Shown here piece after piece: positions 1 to 5,533 of a DNA stretch of 5,533 nucleotides (positions within the stretch are counted from its first letter, which is position 1; each line of letters starts with the position of its first letter). The notes under the pieces are model-generated. The model made no database searches and was not told the origin of the DNA. It saw only the letters and a program-made list of their open reading frames with translations. A program made the translations under genes and the position numbers. Origin of the DNA: an uncultured Prevotella sp. (GTDB lineage: Bacteria > Bacteroidota > Bacteroidia > Bacteroidales > Bacteroidaceae); contig CALGRN010000239.1 of NCBI GenBank assembly GCA_937880835.1, positions 1 through 5,533 of the forward strand, given 5' to 3'.

Positions 1-1224
1 CAGTGCGAGGAAGAGCAGAAGCACGCCTGCCGAACCTAAGAAACCTTCTTCTTCGCCCACTGTGCAGAAGATGAAATCGGTGTCCTGTTCGGGTACGAAT
101 TTAAGTTTAGTCTGCGTTCCGTTGAGGAATCCTTTGCCCTGCAAACCACCCGAACCTATCGCAATTTCGCTCTGATGAACATTGTATCCCGCACCTGCCA
201 AGTCTTCTTCAAGCCCGAGCAGCACGTTTATTCTCACGCGCTGATGAGGCTCCATCACTTCGTTAAGCATATAGTCTGCCGAATAGAAGAATGTTATAGA
301 TCCTATCGCAAACAGCAGGATGTATAGATATCTTGCGAAACGGAACGTCAGCCAGCGGTAAAGCAGATAAAGAACCATAATCAGGAACAATATAAGCTGA
401 ACCCAAACGATGTCGAAACGTATGACATATTCGGAGAAAAGAAAAGCCAAAAGGGTGATGCCGAGACAATAAGCCAATAGTATGAGCGTCTCTTTTCTGT
501 TGCTCATATATACATAAATCATGCCTGCCGTGAATATCTGAACTAATAACAGCACCGCAAATTTGCCTACCGAAGTGGGCGTATCCCATAGCATCACTTC
601 TTCGAAACGTATGCCCACAACGAAGTATATCACTAATGCCAACCCCGTGAACAATACGCTTCCGGGCATTCCCTCGCGATAAAACATAAGGAAAAAGGAT
701 ATATAGACGAGTGCAGAACCGGTCTCTCGCTGCCCGACAATGAACAGCATGGGCAGCAAAACCACTGCGCTTGCGGCGGCAAAGTGCTTCCAGTTGTGAA
801 TGTTGAAACCGTAGGTGCTCATCATCTTCGACACTGCAAGGGCAGTGGCGAACTTCGCAAACTCTGCCGGCTGCAACCTTAAAGGTCCGAGAACAATCCA
901 CGAGCGAGAGCCTTTTATCTCGTGCGGATTGAATATTGTTGCGAACAGCAGCAGCAACAGCACTGCATATATCACGTAGGAGAACGAATCGTAGTATCTG
1001 TCGTCAAGCATGAGAAGCACGAAACCGAGACAAATGGAAGTGCCTATCCATACAATCTGCATGCCTGAACGTGTGGAAAGACTGAATATGTCGGTGTCTC
1101 CGTAAGTGTAGCTCGCACCGCATACGCTTATCCAACCGAAGACAAGCAGGGCTATGTATATGCCTATTGTCCACCAGTCTATCGAGCGGAAGACGCTCGT
1201 TTGCCTACCTGTTCCTCGTGCCAT
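1..1224 (-). CDS. rodA: RodA, SEDS-family peptidoglycan glycosyltransferase, 3' end cut off by window
   Basis: RodA is an inner-membrane SEDS polymerase that joins lipid II into glycan strands and works paired with PBP2. The frame is open from ATG at 1224 to base 1 (408 codons, no stop), so the C-terminus lies outside the window; full-length Bacteroidota RodA is, from memory, roughly 480 residues. Visible SEDS marks are GSRSW (W109), QPAEFAK (118-124, E121), QRETGS (165-170), EEDLAGAGY (339-347), whose D341 aligns with the catalytic Asp before the GAGY motif, HQSEIAIGSGGLQGKG (350-365), NGTQTKLKFVPEQDTDFIF (368-386) and the following GEEEGFLGS. Between about 206 and 326 there is a long hydrophobic expansion compared with E. 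coli RodA. The start overlaps the end of mrdA by 20 nt (1205-1224), which suggests translational coupling. The next in-frame Met is residue 55, too late to be the start because the first membrane segment (about 20-38) would be lost. Confidence 0.95.
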   Translation of the reverse strand, partial: MARGTGRQTSVFRSIDWWTIGIYIALLVFGWISVCGASYTYGDTDIFSLSTRSGMQIVWIGTSICLGFVLLMLDDRYYDSFSYVIYAVLLLLLFATIFNPHEIKGSRSWIVLGPLRLQPAEFAKFATALAVSKMMSTYGFNIHNWKHFAAASAVVLLPMLFIVGQRETGSALVYISFFLMFYREGMPGSVLFTGLALVIYFVVGIRFEEVMLWDTPTSVGKFAVLLLVQIFTAGMIYVYMSNRKETLILLAYCLGITLLAFLFSEYVIRFDIVWVQLILFLIMVLYLLYRWLTFRFARYLYILLFAIGSITFFYSADYMLNEVMEPHQRVRINVLLGLEEDLAGAGYNVHQSEIAIGSGGLQGKGFLNGTQTKLKFVPEQDTDFIFCTVGEEEGFLGSAGVLLLFLAL

Positions 1225-3055
1225 AGCCTATACGACGTCTTTGGAAATCAGCGGCACGTTTCTCTGACGATGCCGACAGCTTCCCGTTTATATACTGCTC
1301 CATTATCAAAGAACCTATCGGCACACCGTAATCAGCACCGAATCCGCCGTTCTCAACATACACAGAGACGGCTATTTTGGGGTTGTTCATAGGCGCGAAA
1401 CCCATAAACACGGAGTGATCTTGACCTCTGTTCTGAGCTGTTCCCGTTTTTCCGCAAACCAAATAGTCTGCCCGATTGGCATCGCGACAAGTACCTTTCA
1501 CCACCGCGCTGCGCATTCCTGCCACCACTTTCTCGTATGCTCTGCGTGAAGATTTGGTGTAGTGACGCTCTCTGAACGCCTTGTCAATATGCTGTCCTTT
1601 TATCTTCTTCACCACGTGAGGAGTGTAGAAGTAGCCCCGATTGGCTATAGTTGCTCCGAGATTGGCTATCTGCAAGGGTGTGAGATTGACTTCTCCCTGT
1701 CCGATAGAAATGCTTATGATGGTCAATCCGTTCCATGCGCCGTTGTAAGCCTTGTCGTAAAAACTCGCATTAGGTATCAATCCGCGCTTCTCACCCGGTA
1801 AATCTATTCCTAATTTATAGCCGAATCCCATGCTTACCATATAGTCGCGCCACGTGTTTACGGCTTCTTGCACGTTCTTGTATTTATTGCGGTTGCGCGT
1901 CATATAGTAAAGACCCCAGCAGAAATAGGCGTTGCATGATGTGCTGATTGCTTCTGTAAGGGCAGTGGGAGAGGAATGACCGTGACATCCTACATGCAGT
2001 CCTTTACAATAGAAACCGTGATGACATGGAAAAGCAGTGCTTGTGCTGACTATTCCTTCCGACAGAAATGTAAGGGCTTGCGATGTCTTAAACGTTGAAC
2101 CGGGAGGATATTGACCCATTATAGAACGGTTTAACAAAGGCTTCCATACGTTCTTTGAAAGTGCGATATGATTTTTTCCTCGTTGCCGTCCCACCATCAT
2201 GCGCGGGTCATAAGTAGGCGATGAGACCATGCAAAGCACCTCGCCGGTAGAAGGTTCTATGGCAACGATGCTGCCGATTTTTCCTTCCAACAGTCTTTCA
2301 CCAAGTGCTTGAAGGTTTATGTCAATGCTTAATGTGAGGTCTTTTCCCGGTTGCGGACGTCTGTCGAACTTCCCTTCTTGATAGCTTCCTTGTATTCTTC
2401 CATGCGCATCTCGCAACAATATCTGCACGCCTTTTTCACCTCTGAGCTCTTTCTCGTAAGATTTCTCAACTCCGAGCTTACCTATATAGTCGCCCGGTTG
2501 ATAATAATTGTCTTCTTCTATGTTGCCTTGCGACACCTCACCTACATCTCCGAGAACATGAGCCGCATAGGAATACTGATACTGTCTGATGCTTCTGCGC
2601 TGTATATAGAAGCCCGGAAAGCGGAACATTTTTTCACGAAAGACACTGAATTCCTTATCTGAGAGCTGGTTCATGAATAACTGTTGAGTGAAACGGGAAT
2701 ATCCCGGGTTCTTGTTTCTGTCCTTTATGTCGTTCATTCGCTGTATAAAGAACTCTTTGGTTATGTTCAATGCCTTGCAGAACTCAACGGTATCGAGCCG
2801 TCCTTTCTCTTCATTCATCACCACCATGATGTCATAGGACGGCTGATTATATACAAGTAACTTTCCGTTTCTGTCGGTAATGATTCCTCGCGAGGGAAAT
2901 TCCACTTTTTTAAGGAATGCATTACTGTCTGCACTTTTGCGATAGTCATCACTCATAATTTGAAGAACAAACAGGCGTATGATGTACACAACCACAATCG
3001 TTATGGCTATGCCACCTATCACCATTCGTCTGTTGTCAAGATTAAAGTCATTCAT
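1205..3055 (-). CDS. mrdA: Penicillin-binding protein 2, elongasome transpeptidase
   Basis: PBP2 is the class B PBP that cross-links peptidoglycan during side-wall elongation, partnered by RodA. Numbering from the ATG at 3055 (616 aa): a short cytoplasmic tail is followed by one membrane anchor (about 12-33). A pedestal domain follows, containing FPSRGIITDRNG (53-64) and GVEKSYEKELRGEKG (195-209). The transpeptidase domain carries all three active-site motifs: STFK (nucleophile S320), SCN (373-375) and KTGT (536-539). A Cys/His-rich stretch (about 344-359) lies just before SCN. The frame also extends upstream to a TTG at 3088 (627 aa), but that adds an 11-residue hydrophobic lead, while MNDFNLDNRR followed by the anchor matches the usual family start. 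The 52-nt gap to mreD is AT-rich with no Shine-Dalgarno, normal for Bacteroidota. The stop (1205-1207) lies inside the start of rodA. Nothing looks broken. Confidence 0.96.
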   Translation of the reverse strand: MNDFNLDNRRMVIGGIAITIVVVYIIRLFVLQIMSDDYRKSADSNAFLKKVEFPSRGIITDRNGKLLVYNQPSYDIMVVMNEEKGRLDTVEFCKALNITKEFFIQRMNDIKDRNKNPGYSRFTQQLFMNQLSDKEFSVFREKMFRFPGFYIQRRSIRQYQYSYAAHVLGDVGEVSQGNIEEDNYYQPGDYIGKLGVEKSYEKELRGEKGVQILLRDAHGRIQGSYQEGKFDRRPQPGKDLTLSIDINLQALGERLLEGKIGSIVAIEPSTGEVLCMVSSPTYDPRMMVGRQRGKNHIALSKNVWKPLLNRSIMGQYPPGSTFKTSQALTFLSEGIVSTSTAFPCHHGFYCKGLHVGCHGHSSPTALTEAISTSCNAYFCWGLYYMTRNRNKYKNVQEAVNTWRDYMVSMGFGYKLGIDLPGEKRGLIPNASFYDKAYNGAWNGLTIISISIGQGEVNLTPLQIANLGATIANRGYFYTPHVVKKIKGQHIDKAFRERHYTKSSRRAYEKVVAGMRSAVVKGTCRDANRADYLVCGKTGTAQNRGQDHSVFMGFAPMNNPKIAVSVYVENGGFGADYGVPIGSLIMEQYINGKLSASSEKRAADFQRRRIGYGTRNR

Positions 3056-3107
3056 TGCAAAAACAGAAACAAAATAAGCATTAAACAAAAATAATTATCG
3101 AAAGAGA
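3056..3107 (-). other. AT-rich leader between mreD and mrdA
   Basis: This 52-nt gap is the longest non-coding stretch in the window, at about 23% GC by hand count. On the coding strand it is very T-rich and has no GGAGG-like ribosome site. Bacteroidota genes commonly lack Shine-Dalgarno sequences and rely on AT-rich, unstructured leaders, so it probably serves as the translation initiation region of mrdA. An internal promoter cannot be claimed: one 8-nt match to the Bacteroides -7 pattern (3086-3093) has no convincing -33 partner. If translation instead began at the TTG at 3088, most of this stretch would be coding. Confidence 0.4.
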
Positions 3108-3611
3108 TTACAACATCCTTCTCGCATTCTCGATTACGATTATCAGCAATGCTGTTATTATCGTGCTGCCCCCTATACACTGCAACCAAAGAATCCAGTT
3201 GAAGAAGTTGAAGGCTTCAAGAGAGAAGAACACAACGTTGTATATGAATACAGCAATTACCGTATAGTATATAAACGACCAAACACCGAGATTGAGCATG
3301 GAGGGTTTAAGGTCTTCTGCACTGTCGCGAGGGATAAACGGTTTGAGTATATCGGGCTGTATAAAGCCGAGAAATGTCATTGCTCCCGATGCCGTTCCGG
3401 GCGTGTTTGAAAACGTGTCCATTATCAAACCTGTTGCAAAACACAGCAACAATATGCCCCAACGAGGATAGTTGCGTCGGAAAAGAAGCACCATATATAC
3501 ATACAGCAACGGTGTGGCGAAGCCCAAGATATGTATGTTGTTCAACACCAGAACCTGCGCCAAGCAAAGCAATACGATTAACAATATGTCATAGATGAAT
3601 CCTATTCTCAT
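3108..3611 (-). CDS. mreD: MreD, rod-shape-determining membrane protein
   Basis: MreD is a small integral membrane protein of the elongasome that works with MreC to control RodA-PBP2. The protein is 167 aa, a normal length for the family. It is almost wholly hydrophobic, with about five membrane segments (near 5-27, 30-46, 50-66, 105-130 and 138-160). The segment GLIMDTFSNTPG (61-72) fits the Gly-Leu-x-x-Asp...Gly signature that is the best-conserved part of MreD. The loop PFIPRDSAEDLKPS (91-104) is the main polar stretch. The ATG at 3611 follows the mreC stop by 10 nt and directly precedes the first membrane segment. MreD is poorly conserved between phyla, so the call rests on the signature, the topology and the position between mreC and mrdA. 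Confidence 0.92.
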   Translation of the reverse strand: MRIGFIYDILLIVLLCLAQVLVLNNIHILGFATPLLYVYMVLLFRRNYPRWGILLLCFATGLIMDTFSNTPGTASGAMTFLGFIQPDILKPFIPRDSAEDLKPSMLNLGVWSFIYYTVIAVFIYNVVFFSLEAFNFFNWILWLQCIGGSTIITALLIIVIENARRML

Positions 3612-3621
3612 AGTCGCTGAA

Positions 3622-4485
3622 CTAATTTTGCTTCGTTTTTATAGAGTCTTGTGCTGCCCGTATGAGTTCCAAACGCTCGCTCATTCCTGCATCATCGATT
3701 ACGCAAACATCGCGAAGATTGCCGAAATCGGTTGAAAGCTTTATGACAAGTCTGTAAGATATTCCGTCTTTTGAATTGAGGACGTGCAGTATCTCACCTA
3801 CTGATATGCCGGGTGGGAATACGGATGAGTAGCCGCTTGTGACCACCTTGTCGTGCAGTTTGAAGTGTGCGTGTCGCGGAATATCGTCAACATAGGCTAT
3901 ATCGGAACGTCCGCCGAGCCAATGAAGGTATCCGAAATAGCCTCGTCCTTGTATCCGACAGCTTATACTTGAATGAGAGTTAAGCACCGGAATGACTACC
4001 GAATAATGCGAAGAAACAAGGAATACTATTCCGACAACACCGTTTCCGCACGCCACTCCCATATCTTTCCTTACCCCGTCGGCACTTCCTTTGTCTATTG
4101 TTATTAGGTTATCAGCCTTGTCGATAGAGTTGTCTATTACTTTGGCTGGTATGAGTTTGAACTGCTTCAACGCTTCGTTCCGGCTGCCGCGAGCCTGCGT
4201 TGAGTCGCCGGTAGTTGCAATGAGTCTGTCGTAAAGCGTTTTTACCTGATGTTCAAGATAAATGTTCCGCTTCGTCAGATCTTCGTTTACCTTTGTCAGA
4301 TTGAAATAAGATTTGACCTCAGATTCTGCCTCATAGACCTTTCCGGTAACATAGTTAGCCGATGTAAACCACACACTGCCCTGATAGCTGTTGTAGCGAA
4401 ACAACAGCAACATACATATAACTTCGAGTATTATGAATACGAACCAATGGTTGTATTTTACAAGAAACTCTATGAGATTGCGCAT
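3622..4485 (-). CDS. mreC: MreC, rod-shape-determining periplasmic protein
   Basis: MreC is a bitopic inner-membrane protein whose periplasmic part binds and activates PBP2, linking MreB filaments to wall synthesis. The protein is 287 aa, within the usual range. After a short cytoplasmic tail there is one membrane segment (about 13-30). A heptad-rich probable coiled coil follows (about 50-90), then two beta-rich domains (about 108-265). Diagnostic stretches are ITIDKGSADGVRKDMGV (128-144), GNGVVGIV (147-154), VLNSHSSISCRI (167-178) and VTSGYSSVFPPGISVGEI (215-232), which matches the TSGxGGxFPxGIxVG family hallmark. The C-terminus is a short charged tail ending KTKQN. The ATG at 4485 lies 20 nt after the mreB stop, without an obvious Shine-Dalgarno, and mreD follows after 10 nt, so co-transcription is likely. 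Confidence 0.95.
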   Translation of the reverse strand: MRNLIEFLVKYNHWFVFIILEVICMLLLFRYNSYQGSVWFTSANYVTGKVYEAESEVKSYFNLTKVNEDLTKRNIYLEHQVKTLYDRLIATTGDSTQARGSRNEALKQFKLIPAKVIDNSIDKADNLITIDKGSADGVRKDMGVACGNGVVGIVFLVSSHYSVVIPVLNSHSSISCRIQGRGYFGYLHWLGGRSDIAYVDDIPRHAHFKLHDKVVTSGYSSVFPPGISVGEILHVLNSKDGISYRLVIKLSTDFGNLRDVCVIDDAGMSERLELIRAAQDSIKTKQN

Positions 4486-4505
4486 AGCTTACTTCAAAAC
4501 ATCCC

Positions 4506-5531
4506 TTAGCGCATGAGGAAAGAGAATCTGTCAACGTTCTTCAACGCTATTCCCGCGCCTTTGGCAACGCTGTGAAGCGGATCTTCCGCTATATGGAAAG
4601 GAATATTTATTTTGTCTTTCAGTCGGCGGTCGAGTCCTCTCAGCAGTGCACCTCCACCGCTTAGATAAATTCCGTTCTTAACTATATCAGCGTAAAGTTC
4701 AGGCGGTGTGTTTTCAAGAGCAGACAAAACGGCATTCTCTATCTTAGCTATTGTCTTGTCAAGACAATGTGCTATCTCCTGATAGCATACCGGTACTTCC
4801 ATAGGAAGCGCAGTTATTCGGTTCGGACCGTGTACTATGTAATCCTCAGGAGCTTCTTCTCCCAGATCGGTAAGTGCAGAACCTACGTGTATCTTTATTC
4901 GTTCTGCCATACGCTCGCTGACTTTCACGTTGTGCTGACGGCTCATATACTCCTGAATATCGGCAGTAAGGTCGTCGCCGGCAGTACGTATTGAGTTGGT
5001 GGAAACTATTCCGCCGAGTGATATTACGGCTATTTCGGTGCTTCCGCCGCCTATATCCACAATCATGTTTCCTTCCGGTGCTTCCACATCTATACCTATA
5101 CCGATAGCCGCAGCCATTGGTTCGAAGATGAGATACACATCCCGTCCGTCTGCATGTTCTGCCGAATCGCGTACAGCACGTAATTCAACTTCGGTGCTTC
5201 CCGATGGAACTCCAATCACCATACGAAGCTGTGACGAGAAAAGACGGCTTCCGGTGTGAACCATTTTTATAAGTCCGCGCATCATCTGTTCGCACGCTGT
5301 GAAGTCGGCAATGACGCCGTCGCGCAACGGGCGGATGGCCTGGATTTGTCCGGGGGTGCGGCCCAGCATCTGCTTGGCTTCGTCCCCGACGGCCATGACG
5401 TGTTTTTTCCCTTTGTTTTCGGCAATGGCCACAACGGACGGTTCGTTTAAAACGATACCGCGCCCTTTGACGTAAACCAAAGTATTCGCGGTTCCCAAGT
5501 CAATGGCCATATCCGCGGAAAGCCACCCCAT
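4506..5531 (-). CDS. mreB: MreB, actin-like cell-shape protein (mosaic 5' part)
   Basis: MreB is a bacterial actin that forms ATP-dependent membrane-bound filaments and orients side-wall synthesis. The actin ATPase motifs are in order: phosphate-1 DLGTANT (11-17), GVPSGSTEVELRAVRDSAEH (107-126) with the putative catalytic Glu, FEPMAAAIG (136-144), phosphate-2 DIGGGSTE (159-166) and the adenosine loop SGGGALLRG (291-299). The end, KNVDRFSFLMR, is what I know from Bacteroidota MreB. Length is 341 aa from the ATG at 5531, normal for the family. The codon before this ATG ends in TG and cannot be a stop, so the frame may continue past the window; the short lead before the first beta strand makes an upstream start plausible. 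Residues 1-77 are alphaproteobacterial-like with different codon use, while residues 78-341 are Bacteroidota-like. The gene identity is firm; whether this exact protein exists in one cell is doubtful. Confidence 0.95.
   Translation of the reverse strand: MGWLSADMAIDLGTANTLVYVKGRGIVLNEPSVVAIAENKGKKHVMAVGDEAKQMLGRTPGQIQAIRPLRDGVIADFTACEQMMRGLIKMVHTGSRLFSSQLRMVIGVPSGSTEVELRAVRDSAEHADGRDVYLIFEPMAAAIGIGIDVEAPEGNMIVDIGGGSTEIAVISLGGIVSTNSIRTAGDDLTADIQEYMSRQHNVKVSERMAERIKIHVGSALTDLGEEAPEDYIVHGPNRITALPMEVPVCYQEIAHCLDKTIAKIENAVLSALENTPPELYADIVKNGIYLSGGGALLRGLDRRLKDKINIPFHIAEDPLHSVAKGAGIALKNVDRFSFLMR
5301..5531 (-). other. Foreign-looking 5' segment of mreB, putative chimeric join at its left end
   Basis: Codons 1-77 of mreB contrast with the rest of the gene. 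Hand counts give 55/77 codons (71%) ending in G or C here, against 31/77 (40%) for codons 78-154. Alanine is GCC 7 times and GCG twice here; in the next 77 codons it is GCA, GCT or GCG and never GCC. Isoleucine is never ATA here, but ATA is frequent downstream. At protein level this part (DLGTANTLVYVKGRG, then NEPSVVAIAENKGKK and AKQMLGRTPG) looks like the alphaproteobacterial MreB type. Downstream FTACEQMMRGLIKMVH is the Bacteroidota type. The join lies in or next to the shared motif IRPLRDGVIADF (66-77, about 5301-5336). Assembly chimera is the simplest reading; recombination is the alternative. Confidence 0.75.
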
Positions 5532-5533
5532 CA

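Noticed and set aside
263..901. 212-codon open frame on the minus strand
   Set aside because: It overlaps rodA in another frame of the same strand. Its product is Cys/His/Arg-rich with no family motifs, while the rodA frame is continuous and carries all SEDS motifs.
1..1224. FtsW (division SEDS protein) instead of RodA
   Set aside because: The gene directly follows and overlaps mrdA in the mre cluster, and the LEEDLAGAGYNVHQSEIAIG region reads as RodA; no division genes are nearby.
2351..2662. 103-codon plus-strand frame opposite mrdA
   Set aside because: It is antisense to the intact PBP2 pedestal region. Its hydrophobic look follows from the complementary codons, and it matches no family I know.
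3086..3093. TAnnTTTG-like match (coding strand TATTTTTG) as an internal Bacteroides-type promoter for mrdA
   Set aside because: The stretch is so T-rich that an 8-nt match with two free positions is expected by chance, and no TTTG lies at the right distance upstream.
4996..5450. Two plus-strand open frames (4996-5259 and 5256-5450) opposite mreB
   Set aside because: They are antisense shadows of conserved mreB coding sequence, with low-complexity products, no recognisable domain and no sign of independent initiation.
4506..5531. A divergent or second actin-like filament system, such as a plasmid-segregation actin
   Set aside because: All motifs and the direct mreC-mreD-mrdA-rodA context are those of MreB. 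The odd N-terminal part is itself a normal MreB of another lineage.

Overview
The window is a block of cell-shape genes, all read from the minus strand (right to left): mreB, mreC, mreD, mrdA (penicillin-binding protein 2) and the first 408 codons of rodA. rodA runs off the left edge. mreB starts at or just beyond the right edge. Almost every base is coding; the gaps are 20, 10 and about 52 nt, and mrdA and rodA overlap by 20 nt. This is the classical elongasome operon order.

The organism looks like a member of the Bacteroidota, most likely order Bacteroidales and perhaps Prevotella-like. The evidence is the sequence character of MreB after about residue 78, the long RodA with an expanded membrane region, the Cys/His-rich segment of PBP2, gene starts without clear Shine-Dalgarno sequences, and frequent ATA (Ile) codons. 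This placement comes from family knowledge, not from a search.

The genes act together in lateral wall synthesis. MreB forms membrane-bound actin-like filaments. MreC and MreD link the filaments to the wall enzymes and regulate them. RodA polymerises lipid II into glycan strands, and PBP2 cross-links them.

The one anomaly is at the right end. The first 77 codons of mreB (about 5301-5531) differ from the rest of the gene in both protein type and codon use. They resemble an alphaproteobacterial-type MreB, use GCC for alanine, have no ATA codons and show about 71% GC at third positions. The next 77 codons show about 40% GC3 and a Bacteroidota-type sequence. The switch falls in a motif shared by both types. 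I read this as a chimeric join, most simply a metagenome assembly artefact near a contig end, or less likely a real recombinant gene. I see no undescribed system, RNA gene, mobile element, CRISPR array or terminator.
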